Shown here one piece after another: positions 32,600 to 39,972 of a stretch of DNA of 64,000 nucleotides. A program made the position numbers and the translations under genes. The notes beneath the pieces were generated by a model that did not search any database, had not been told where the DNA came from, and saw only the letters and a list, made by a program, of their open reading frames with translations. The stretch spans positions 1-64,000 of the forward strand of contig VEPG01000093.1 of NCBI GenBank assembly GCA_012026975.1, written 5' to 3'. Positions within the stretch are counted from its first letter, which is position 1. The number at the start of each line of letters is the position of its first letter. Source of the stretch: Desulfuromonas sp. GTDB lineage: Bacteria; Desulfobacterota; Desulfuromonadia; Desulfuromonadales; BM103.

Positions 32600-34047
32600 C
32601 CTCTCCCCTCCGCCACCGGCAGGTACAGGCTGACCTCGCTCCCCAGCCCGCGGGTACTGGCGAAACCGACCTTGCCGCCATGATCTTCAATAATCCGCCG
32701 GGTCAGGGCAAGACCCAACCCCGCACCGCCCTGCTTGGTGGAAAAGAGCGGGGTGAAAACCTTTTCGAGATCCATGGCACTCAGCCCCTCCCCGGTATCG
32801 GCAAAAGCCAGTGTCACCTGTCCCTCGGCGGCGCTGCCGCGCACCGTCAGCACTCCGCCGTACGGCATGGCCTCGAATGCATTGATCACGATGTTGTAGA
32901 GACACGTCTTGATGAACTCGGGATCGAGCATCAATTCCGGCAGTGGGACGATGTCCCGCCGGATCTCGACTTGCCCGGCCGCGGCCCTGGCATCCACCAG
33001 CTCCAGCACCTCGTCGAGCAGGGTGTTGAGCGAGCAGCGCCGGCAGTGCAGTTCGAAGGGGCGGCCGTATTCGAGAAAGCTCTCGGCAAAGCGGCTGATT
33101 CTGGCCACCTCGCCCTTGATGTTGTCGATCAGCGATTCGTAGCGGGCCGCTTTCTCCTGATCGGCCGGGAGATAGGCGTCGCGCATGTGATCGACGGAGA
33201 GACTGATGAAGTTCAACGGGTTCTTGATCTCATGAGCAATGCTGCGGGCAAACTGGCCGACCGTGGCCATATGTTCGGCGGTGCGCACCCTTTGGCGCAG
33301 TTCGTGGTCCTCGCGCAGCCGGGCGATCATGTGATCGAAGCTGCGCGCCAACTGGCCGATCTCGTCGCGTCGCGCCACCGGCAGGGACTGGTCGAAATCG
33401 CCGGCCGCCACCTTGCCGGCGGCGGCGGCCATCTGTTCGATCGGGCGTGAGTAGCGGCCGGCCAGGACGATGGCCACGATCGTGCCGACGCCGAGAATGG
33501 CCAGCGCCATGGCGACCCGCCGGATCAGGCTCAGCCGCAGGAACATCGAAAAGTTTTCGGTACTCAAGGTGAGATGAACATAACCGAGCGGCTTGATATC
33601 GGGGCCAACCGGAAGAATGACATTGTAGAACTGTTCATCCTCGGTCACGGTTTCGCCGCGCCGGGCATTAGTGATCAGTTGTTTCCGCCATTCGGTGATC
33701 CATTTGCCGACATTTTCGGAATCGGTGCTGGCGACGATGCGGCCGCCGCTGCTGATGACCGAGACTTCCTGAACGCCGCGAATATTAAGTTGCTTCAGGT
33801 AATTGTCGAGGTTCTTGAAGTCAGCCGGGGTGCGCCCGGCAGTTCCTTCCAGGGCAATCTGCACCGCCCTGGAGAGCGCCTCGTTCTGGCGGGCGAACTC
33901 GTTGTAGAAGCCTTTTTCAGTCTGATAGAAAAAGGTAATCAGAATGGTAATGAGACAGGCGGAGGTAAAGAGCATGATCCCCACGAGGCGAAGCCGCAGG
34001 GAATGCCGCCAAAGAGTGAGCCGTGTCCGGCGCAGCAAACGCTTCAC
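32596..34047 (-). CDS. membrane sensor histidine kinase
   Basis: 483 residues. Two transmembrane helices flank a periplasmic sensing region of about 150 residues (dCache/PAS-like, with RGVQEVSVISSGGRIVASTD). They are followed by a HAMP segment, the dimerisation/phospho-acceptor helix with FARSIAHEIKNPLNFISLSVDH (the His), and an ATPase domain with N box VINAFEAM, DTGEGLS and GGAGLGLALTRRIIEDHGG. The start codon is GTG with GGAG 11 bp upstream. It overlaps the NtrC-type regulator by 4 bp. The ligand is unknown; genes for peptidoglycan cross-linking lie just upstream in the operon. Confidence 0.94.
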   Translation of the reverse strand: MKRLLRRTRLTLWRHSLRLRLVGIMLFTSACLITILITFFYQTEKGFYNEFARQNEALSRAVQIALEGTAGRTPADFKNLDNYLKQLNIRGVQEVSVISSGGRIVASTDSENVGKWITEWRKQLITNARRGETVTEDEQFYNVILPVGPDIKPLGYVHLTLSTENFSMFLRLSLIRRVAMALAILGVGTIVAIVLAGRYSRPIEQMAAAAGKVAAGDFDQSLPVARRDEIGQLARSFDHMIARLREDHELRQRVRTAEHMATVGQFARSIAHEIKNPLNFISLSVDHMRDAYLPADQEKAARYESLIDNIKGEVARISRFAESFLEYGRPFELHCRRCSLNTLLDEVLELVDARAAAGQVEIRRDIVPLPELMLDPEFIKTCLYNIVINAFEAMPYGGVLTVRGSAAEGQVTLAFADTGEGLSAMDLEKVFTPLFSTKQGGAGLGLALTRRIIEDHGGKVGFASTRGLGSEVSLYLPVAEGRG

Positions 34048-34118
34048 CCGGCAAGTTTCTCCGTGTTGGGAATGGCCCGCAAACGCGGGTGATCCGACCT
34101 TTGGCCGGGAGGCTGTGG

Positions 34119-34796
34119 CTAGGGCCAGTGGACCAGGCAGCGCCCGCCTTCCTGGAATGACCAGTAGAGCATGCGCGCCTCGCGTTCCGGCAAGGTCAGG
34201 AGCATTTCATTATAGGAGGTTCCCTGCCGATGATGCGAGATGGAAATGAGTGAGCGGGTAAAAAACCACGAATATTTATCGTAGTAGTATCTGAGCTTCT
34301 CCTTGAAATCCGCCTTCTCCGACAGCGTTGAACGCACGGTGAGCAAGGTGCCATCGTCCAGCTGTAGTGTATACTCGGTCGGCATGTCGGCGATTTCCAG
34401 TGCCTGCAGCTCCGGAGCCTTCGGCGCCTCGCCGGGTTTCGGCGGCGGTGGCGGCGTGGCCGGCTTTGCTTCCTCCTTGCCATCGGGGATGGCAATCTTC
34501 TCGCGTTCCGGTTCCTTGCGCGCAGTCCGTTTCGTCAGGGTATAGGCGATGCCGTCAGCCGGACGCCCCCAGCTGCGCAGGGAGAGGATCGGCAGCTTGG
34601 CGACGGTGATGCCGCTGACCCTGTAGAAGATCTCTGACGCCTGCAGATCGAAGATGAAATAGAGCTTCTGTGATTTAGCCAGCTCATATTCGGCCTGCAG
34701 CAGCCGGTTGGTCTGGGTCAGTTCGGCAAATTCGTCCGCAGCCGCCACCGGTACCCATAGCAGAAAGACTAGAAGGATTGTCGAGAGGACCCGCAT
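34119..34796 (-). CDS. exported protein of unknown function in the L,D-transpeptidase operon
   Basis: 225 residues with a signal peptide (VLSTILLVFLLWVPVAAA). A helical segment (ELTQTNRLLQAEYELAKSQK) follows, then a short compact domain (LYFIFDLQASEIFYRVSGIT) and a proline-rich spacer at about residues 110-135. The C-terminal domain (TEYTLQLDDGTLLTVRSTLS) ends in GGRCLVHWP. No family recognised. Its ATG overlaps the stop of the preceding L,D-transpeptidase gene (TGATG), so it is coupled to it. The FDLQASEIFYRVSGITV stretch plus the linker suggest a periplasmic scaffold or inhibitor (speculative). Confidence 0.8.
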   Translation of the reverse strand: MRVLSTILLVFLLWVPVAAADEFAELTQTNRLLQAEYELAKSQKLYFIFDLQASEIFYRVSGITVAKLPILSLRSWGRPADGIAYTLTKRTARKEPEREKIAIPDGKEEAKPATPPPPPKPGEAPKAPELQALEIADMPTEYTLQLDDGTLLTVRSTLSEKADFKEKLRYYYDKYSWFFTRSLISISHHRQGTSYNEMLLTLPEREARMLYWSFQEGGRCLVHWP

Positions 34797-35533
34797 CAGT
34801 AAATGATTACCTTGGTGCCGAGAGTGGCCGTCTTGAAGAGGAATTCAAGGTCCTCGTCGCCGAGGCGCACGCAGCCGTGGGAAACATTGCGGCCGAGCAG
34901 ACGCTTGTACAGCGTACCATGGAGGAAGTAGCCGTTACCGATGCCAAGGGCGTAGTCGCCCATGACGTTGGCATCGGCACGCTGCCGGGGATCCCTCGGG
35001 ATCGGCTCGCCTTCCTCGATAAAGGCCCAGTCCGGCTTGATCCACACCGGGTTGTTAACTTTTGATTTTACCTGAAACTGGCCACGCGGCGTATCGAAGG
35101 TCCAGGTGCGGCCGCCGACCGGATCGACCAACACGTTGCCGCTGCCGCAGGAGGCGACCATCTCGCGCAGAGTGCGGTCTCCATCGCGCAGGTAAACGCG
35201 GTTGTTCGCCGTATCGATAACGATGTATTGCCCTTTCGGAGCAAGGGCCGCCATCTTTTTCTCCAGCTTGGCATTGGTCGCCGCGAGTTTTTCCGGGGCG
35301 ATCGGTTTCCCTTTGTCATCCTTGATGACTATTCCGGCCTGGGCGTTGGCCGGACGATGTCCGAGGTGCCAGCCATAGGCAAAAACACCGGCGAATGCGG
35401 CCACGATCGCGAAGAAAAAACCGACCAGTAGCCACAGCCACCAGCGGCGCCGCGGTCTCTGTTCGGGAGGAGGAGCTTGACCTTCCAGGCCGGTAATCCG
35501 GCTTCCGGTCCAATGCTTGCCGTCAATTTGCAT
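34796..35533 (-). CDS. membrane-anchored L,D-transpeptidase (YkuD)
   Basis: 245 residues with an N-terminal membrane anchor (WWLWLLVGFFFAIVAAFAGVF) after a proline- and arginine-rich cytoplasmic stretch. The YkuD catalytic domain has HGTLYKRLLGRNVSHGCVRLGDEDLEFLF: the His and the SHGCVR cysteine motif are complete. It would cross-link peptidoglycan stem peptides or attach proteins to them in the periplasm. ATG 35533 overlaps the end of the other L,D-transpeptidase gene by 11 bp. The two enzymes and the lipoprotein upstream are one transcript. Confidence 0.92.
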   Translation of the reverse strand: MQIDGKHWTGSRITGLEGQAPPPEQRPRRRWWLWLLVGFFFAIVAAFAGVFAYGWHLGHRPANAQAGIVIKDDKGKPIAPEKLAATNAKLEKKMAALAPKGQYIVIDTANNRVYLRDGDRTLREMVASCGSGNVLVDPVGGRTWTFDTPRGQFQVKSKVNNPVWIKPDWAFIEEGEPIPRDPRQRADANVMGDYALGIGNGYFLHGTLYKRLLGRNVSHGCVRLGDEDLEFLFKTATLGTKVIIY

Positions 35534-36674
35534 TGCAGAGACTATCCAGTGTCGAGCAGAGCGAATTGTTGGCGGAAAGGGCACCGACAATCACCACCGG
35601 CGTGCCAACCTCGACGGTGTTGTATAGCTCCAGGATATGCCGGTCGTCAAGAGCAACACAGCCGTAGGTCAGACCGGCCGTTCCACCCCCATGAATTTCG
35701 ATCAGGCCGCCGATATGGGTTCTTTTCGAGATTTCTCCACGGCGTTTGGCTTCCGCAAAGCGCCGTTGGTCTTCCTCGTTCGGATAGTTGATCAGCATCG
35801 CCTTGTAATACTTGCTGGCCGGCAGTTTGCGGGTGATCCGGTATTCCCCCTCGGGAGTCGCCCGGTCGCCCGAGTAGAGCTTGTCCGCCAGATAGTTGAT
35901 CCCCATGCCCGCTGAGTAGGTTTTGACCTGCTGACCGGATTTGTACAGGGTCAGTTCGCGGTCGAGCTTGTTGACCACGATCAGATAGCCACCGTTGTTG
36001 CGGGAACGTTGGATAGCGTTGGCCACTTGTCCACGCCAGTGTGCAATCTGCTGGCCGTCGGCAAAACGGGCCACCATCTTCCGGGTCGAGTTGACCGCAC
36101 TGTCGACATTCAGGTTGGCTTCGCTGATGGCACGGCGGGCCTTGGTCCAGTCGCCGTTCTTGACATGCCCCTTGGCTTCGTTGAGCAGGGTTTCAGCGCG
36201 GGCCATGCTGCGCGTCGAGAGCTTCTTGTCCCTGACGTCATCGGCCAGATTACGCAGGATACGCAGGCGGTCGCCAATCTTGATAATCTGCAGGGAGAGG
36301 TCGGTGGTTTCCCGGGCTTTGGCGGTCAGGGCAGCCGTGCGGACCTGCTCGCCATGGGCAATGACATCCCCGAAAAACTTGGCAACCGGGTCATAGTCCT
36401 GGAACCAGATGAACTTGGAGCGCTCGGCCGTGAGCATATCCTGTCCGGCCCGCAGGGTCGCGGCGTACTCTTCATATTCACGCGGCGCATATTTGGGGAC
36501 ACCGACCTTCCAGAGGTTCTGATCCTGGCTGACTGCCAGATCAACCTCTGGTGGAATCGGCGGCTCGCTGCATCCTGTCAACAGCAGAGAGAGAAGGCAA
36601 GCGGTGAGAATCGAGCCCGCCCTGAGAAAACTCAGGGCGGGCCCAATGGTCGCTACGATACTGATAGGCTTCAA
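35523..36674 (-). CDS. lipoprotein L,D-transpeptidase with extended helical N-terminal domain
   Basis: 383 residues. A lipoprotein signal ends LLLTGC. A helical region of about 200 residues (KAKETTDLSLQI-like helices, LSTRSMARAETLLNEAKGHV, MVARFADGQQIAHWRGQVAN) precedes a YkuD domain (YLIVVNKLDRELTLYKSG, then IEIHGGGTAGLTYGCVALDD). The catalytic His and Cys are present, but the residues around Cys read TYGCVAL rather than SHGCVR, a variant also seen in the GCIAL subgroup. TTG 36674 is the apparent start, with AGGA 6 bp upstream. A strong hairpin (36615-36642) lies within the first codons. It is preceded by the small lipoprotein gene. Confidence 0.87.
   Translation of the reverse strand: MKPISIVATIGPALSFLRAGSILTACLLSLLLTGCSEPPIPPEVDLAVSQDQNLWKVGVPKYAPREYEEYAATLRAGQDMLTAERSKFIWFQDYDPVAKFFGDVIAHGEQVRTAALTAKARETTDLSLQIIKIGDRLRILRNLADDVRDKKLSTRSMARAETLLNEAKGHVKNGDWTKARRAISEANLNVDSAVNSTRKMVARFADGQQIAHWRGQVANAIQRSRNNGGYLIVVNKLDRELTLYKSGQQVKTYSAGMGINYLADKLYSGDRATPEGEYRITRKLPASKYYKAMLINYPNEEDQRRFAEAKRRGEISKRTHIGGLIEIHGGGTAGLTYGCVALDDRHILELYNTVEVGTPVVIVGALSANNSLCSTLDSLCNAN
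36615..36642 (-). promoter_or_regulatory. strong hairpin inside the first codons of the L,D-transpeptidase gene
   Basis: Perfect 12-bp stem GCCCGCCCTGAG/CTCAGGGCGGGC with a TTTT loop, starting about 30 nt after the TTG start. It is not followed by a T-run. In the transcript it separates the lipoprotein gene from the rest of the operon and could lower downstream expression or protect the upstream mRNA end. Confidence 0.6.
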
Positions 36675-36688
36675 TTACTTCCTACCAA

Positions 36689-37273
36689 TTACTTCTTTTT
36701 CTCGATAGCAGCTTTCACTTCGTCGCTAACGGCGGTGATGCGGGCGAGGATGGCATTGGCCTTCTCGTTGGCACCGATGAAGTCGCCGCCGTCGATCATC
36801 GGCTGCACTTCCGGGATCATCGCCTCGACGCCAGCCAGGTCGGTCTGCATGGCTTCGATGTCAGCTTTGGAGCCTTTGCCCTTCGGGGCTTTGGCGAGCA
36901 GGGCTTTGGCTTCGGCCAGGGCGGTGTTGGCCTGGGCGAGGGTAGCGATGGCAGCCTGCTTCAGCTCTTCCTTGCGCTGGGCGACCTTGCCTTTGAGGGC
37001 TTCGGCGTCAGCTTTGGTTTTGGCCAGGATCTGCTTGGCTTTGTCGAAGTTCTTGAAGAATTTCTCTTCCTGAACCTTGATTTCGGCGTTGGCAGCGGCA
37101 AGACCATCAGCAACCATCTTGTAGTCTTCCGGGGTGTACTGCTGAGCGCCTTCGGCAACGGCGGCGTCAACAGCGGCTTTGGTGGCGTTGATTTCTTCGG
37201 TCGGGGCTTTGGCGCAAGCCGTCAGGGTGGCCACCAGGGCCAGGCTCGCCAGAACAACAAGAAGCTTCTTCAT
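36689..37273 (-). CDS. helical lipoprotein at the head of the envelope operon
   Basis: 194-residue precursor. A signal peptide with lipobox LTAC (KKLLVVLASLALVATLTAC) is followed by an almost entirely helical, Ala- and Lys-rich mature part with heptad-like patterns (AEIKVQEEKFFKNFDKAKQI and KADAEALKGKVAQRKEELKQ). It ends AAIEKKK. It looks like a coiled-coil periplasmic lipoprotein. The lysine-rich C terminus recalls Lpp, whose C-terminal Lys is attached to peptidoglycan by an L,D-transpeptidase, and two such enzymes follow in the same operon (analogy, not proof). ATG 37273 has AGGAGAC upstream. The operon starts from a sigma-54 promoter 68 bp away. Confidence 0.82.
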   Translation of the reverse strand: MKKLLVVLASLALVATLTACAKAPTEEINATKAAVDAAVAEGAQQYTPEDYKMVADGLAAANAEIKVQEEKFFKNFDKAKQILAKTKADAEALKGKVAQRKEELKQAAIATLAQANTALAEAKALLAKAPKGKGSKADIEAMQTDLAGVEAMIPEVQPMIDGGDFIGANEKANAILARITAVSDEVKAAIEKKK

Positions 37274-37340
37274 CGGATCAGTCTCCTTTGGAATAAGTGT
37301 TCGCCGCAATGGCGAAACTGTAAGATGGTAAAATTAGATA

Positions 37341-37355
37341 GCAACCCGCATGCCA
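37341..37355 (-). promoter_or_regulatory. sigma-54 promoter of the lipoprotein/L,D-transpeptidase/two-component operon
   Basis: On the minus strand TGGCAT, 5 bp (GCGGG), TTGC, preceded by T and followed by T: a near-consensus -24/-12 promoter. The start of transcription would be near 37330, some 57 nt before the lipoprotein ATG. Confidence 0.75.
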
Positions 37356-37408
37356 AATTGCAAGATGCTGTAATTAAACGTTTTTTCTAAAATGCTTCTC
37401 GACAAACT

Positions 37409-37453
37409 CCCCATTTGGGGAATACGCTGGAGACCGGCATTCCCCAAATGGGG
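37409..37453. promoter_or_regulatory. paired CCCCA-N2-TGGGG dyads upstream of the sigma-54 promoter
   Basis: Two 12-bp dyads, CCCCATTTGGGG (37409-37420) and CCCCAAATGGGG (37442-37453), with centres 33 bp apart (three helical turns) and about -85 and -118 from the predicted start. They also form a perfect 15-bp inverted repeat with each other, and could alternatively be a hairpin ending the livK transcript, though no T-run follows. Confidence 0.6.
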
Positions 37454-37467
37454 ATTGCCGGCGACAC

Positions 37468-38625
37468 CTACTTCGCCAGAACAAACTTGCCGTTTTTCAC
37501 CTCGACGATCACCATCGAGTCGACATCCAGGCCGTTGTGGTCCTCGGCCGTGAGGTTGTAGACGCCGGAAACGCCGACGTACCCTTTAGTTTGCTCGATC
37601 GCGGCGCGCAGCGCCTTGGGTTCGGTACCGGCCTTTTTCATGGCGTTGGCAACGATGGTGATGGCGTCCCAGGCGTAGCCGGAATGGGTGTTGATCGGGA
37701 ACTGCTTGTCGTATTTGTAGACTTCGGTATAGAGCTTGACGAACTCCTTGATGACCGGTTTCTGTGGATCGCTGTCCGGCAGCTCGGTGGCGACCATCAA
37801 CTTGGTGGCCGGCATGCGGTCTCCCTCGGAAGCCTTGCCGGCCAGCTCGATGTATTTCGGGTCGGGCTGGCCGTGGCACTGGAAGAGCGGCAGGGTGATG
37901 CCGAGCTGGGCGCGGTTTTTGGCAACGATGGCGCCGGCCGGTCCGATCGTCCAGCAGACGATGGCCTGAGCCGGGGAGTTCTTCAGCTTGGTCAACTGCG
38001 CGGTGACATCCGTGTCATCCGGGCCGAACGATTCCTCGGCGACGATCTCCAGGCCGAACTCCGGGGCGAGCTTCTGCAGCCAGCCGATGCCGTCCTTGCC
38101 GAAGCCATCGGCGGCGGTGAGCAGGGCCACCTTCTTCAGCCCCTTTTCCTTGAGGAAGGCGTAGAGGCGTTTGACCGCGGTCGAGGAACGCTGGGGCGAT
38201 TTGAACACATAGGTGTAGGGGCCGAGTTTCTCGCCGCCCATGATCACCGGGTCGCCGCCGACGGTCATGAAAGTCGGCATCCCCGCCTCCTCGACCAGCT
38301 TCTTCACCGCCATGCCGGTGCCGGTACGGGTCGGGCCGACGATTGCGGCAACCTTGTCCTGATAGATGAACTTCTTGGCAATGGTGGTTGCCTTGGCCGG
38401 GTCGCCCTCGGTATCGCCGATCACCAGCTGCAAGGGCTGGCCGTTGATTCCGCCGGCCTTGTTGATCTTGTCGACCACCATCTCGGCAACCAGCTTGGTC
38501 GGAATGCCGATGTTGGCCGCCGGCCCGGTCAGATCGAAGAAGGCACCGACCTTGATCGGCTCGGCCGCCAGCACCGTGCCGGCACAGAAAATCATTGTGA
38601 CGAGAATTGCCAGTATCCGTTTCAT
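37468..38625 (-). CDS. livK: branched-chain or aromatic amino acid ABC transporter, substrate-binding protein
   Basis: 385 residues with signal peptide (ILAILVTMIFCAGTVLA) and the type I periplasmic-binding fold. Typical features are EPIKVGAFFDLTGPAANIGI, NKAGGINGQPLQLVIGDTEGDPAKA and AIVGPTRTGTGMAVKKLVEE. It delivers amino acids to the LivHMGF permease encoded just upstream in the same operon. The substrate may be aromatic rather than branched-chain, because indolepyruvate oxidoreductase and a phenylacetate-CoA ligase are in the operon (inference). It ends the operon; paired dyads follow. Confidence 0.92.
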   Translation of the reverse strand: MKRILAILVTMIFCAGTVLAAEPIKVGAFFDLTGPAANIGIPTKLVAEMVVDKINKAGGINGQPLQLVIGDTEGDPAKATTIAKKFIYQDKVAAIVGPTRTGTGMAVKKLVEEAGMPTFMTVGGDPVIMGGEKLGPYTYVFKSPQRSSTAVKRLYAFLKEKGLKKVALLTAADGFGKDGIGWLQKLAPEFGLEIVAEESFGPDDTDVTAQLTKLKNSPAQAIVCWTIGPAGAIVAKNRAQLGITLPLFQCHGQPDPKYIELAGKASEGDRMPATKLMVATELPDSDPQKPVIKEFVKLYTEVYKYDKQFPINTHSGYAWDAITIVANAMKKAGTEPKALRAAIEQTKGYVGVSGVYNLTAEDHNGLDVDSMVIVEVKNGKFVLAK

Positions 38626-38661
38626 CCTGTTCCTCCTCGCGAAAAAGTGGGAATGCCTGTC

Positions 38662-39972
38662 CTAGACGACCTCGTCGGTGATGCGTTGATCGAAAATTCG
38701 CTGGCTCTTGCGTTCGGAACGCGGCAGTTCGCCGTAGGCGACAATTTCAATCTCCGGGGTAACCATCAACTGCTTCTTGAACTGATGCAGCGTCTCGTGG
38801 ATCAGCTCCGGCACCCGGCCGGCGTCAACGCCCTGCCCGCGTTCGACCTTGAGCAGCATCAGGTCGCGGCCGCTCGCCCCGTCGCGGGAGAGGTACGCCT
38901 GGAATTCGGAACCGAGACCGGGGATGGCGGAAAGCAGGGTATCGATGCTTGACGGGTAGATGTTGACGCCACGGAACTTGAAGGTATCGTCCGAGCGCCC
39001 CTTGATCCGCGAGTGGCGCGGCAGCAGCGAGCCGCAGGTACACGGCCCGGGGATGATGCGGGTGATGTCGCGGGTGCGGTAGCGGATCAGCGGCGCCGCC
39101 TCCTTGCACAGGGTGGTCACCACCATCTCCCCCCACTCGCCGTCCGGGAGCGGCTGCAAGGTCTCGGGATCGATGATCTCGACCAGATAGTAGTCGCCCC
39201 AGTAATGGATGCAGTCGTGGTCGGAGCATTCGATGCCGGTGCCGGGGCCGTACAGCTCGGTGAGGCCGGTGATGTCGTAAAGCTCGGCGCCTCCGAATAG
39301 TTCGGAGATCTTCCGGCGCATCGACACCGAGGAGCGCTCCGACCCGTAGATGACCTTCTTCACCGCGATCCGGTCGGCAATGCCGCGGTGGTGGATCTCC
39401 TCGGCCATCAGCAGGGCCATCGAGGCGGTGGAACAGAAAACCGTCGACTGGAAATCGAGAAGGAACTGCAGCTGCATGTCGAGGTTGCCGGGGCCGGCCG
39501 GGATCGCCAGGGCGCCGAGCCTTTCGGCGCCGAGCTGGAAGCCCATGCCCGCGGTCCAGACGCCGTAGCCGACCGCCACCTGCACCCGGTCGAGGGAGGT
39601 GACCCCGGCCATCTCGTAGCAGCGCGCAAAGAAGTGCACCCAGTCGTCGAGATCCTTCTGGGTGTAGGCGAGCACCTTGCGCTTGCCGGTGGTGCCGGAG
39701 CTGGCGTGGATGCGCACGATCTGCTCGAAGGGGACGGCGCGCAGCGGGAACGGGTAGCCGTCGCGCAGGTCGTCGGCGCTGGTGAAGGGGAGCCGCCGCA
39801 GGTCGGCCAGGGTGGTGATCCCTCCCGGCTGGATGCCGGCGGCATCGAGGCGCTCGCGGTAGAAGCCGGAGCCCTCGTAGGCGTGGCGCACCGTCCATTG
39901 CAGCCCTTTGAGCTGGTGGGCGGCCAGCTCTTCGACAGTGCTGAATGACGGCATGAAGGTCTGGTGGCTCAT
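38662..39972 (-). CDS. paaK: phenylacetate-CoA ligase (AMP-forming), as internal-start product
   Basis: If translation begins at ATG 39972 the product has 436 residues, the usual PaaK length. Adenylate-forming motifs are SSGTTGKRKVLAYT (P-loop-like), YDITGLTELYGPGTGIEC, RYRTRDITRII and KGRSDDTFKFRGVNIYPSSI. The enzyme activates aryl acetates to CoA thioesters with ATP; it could also run in reverse on aryl-acetyl-CoA made by IorAB. The ribosome binding site before 39972 is weak (GAGAAACCGGAT). The same segment is in frame with LivF upstream, so the real product may be the fusion. Function as ligase is confident; the start is not. Confidence 0.8.
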   Translation of the reverse strand: MSHQTFMPSFSTVEELAAHQLKGLQWTVRHAYEGSGFYRERLDAAGIQPGGITTLADLRRLPFTSADDLRDGYPFPLRAVPFEQIVRIHASSGTTGKRKVLAYTQKDLDDWVHFFARCYEMAGVTSLDRVQVAVGYGVWTAGMGFQLGAERLGALAIPAGPGNLDMQLQFLLDFQSTVFCSTASMALLMAEEIHHRGIADRIAVKKVIYGSERSSVSMRRKISELFGGAELYDITGLTELYGPGTGIECSDHDCIHYWGDYYLVEIIDPETLQPLPDGEWGEMVVTTLCKEAAPLIRYRTRDITRIIPGPCTCGSLLPRHSRIKGRSDDTFKFRGVNIYPSSIDTLLSAIPGLGSEFQAYLSRDGASGRDLMLLKVERGQGVDAGRVPELIHETLHQFKKQLMVTPEIEIVAYGELPRSERKSQRIFDQRITDEVV

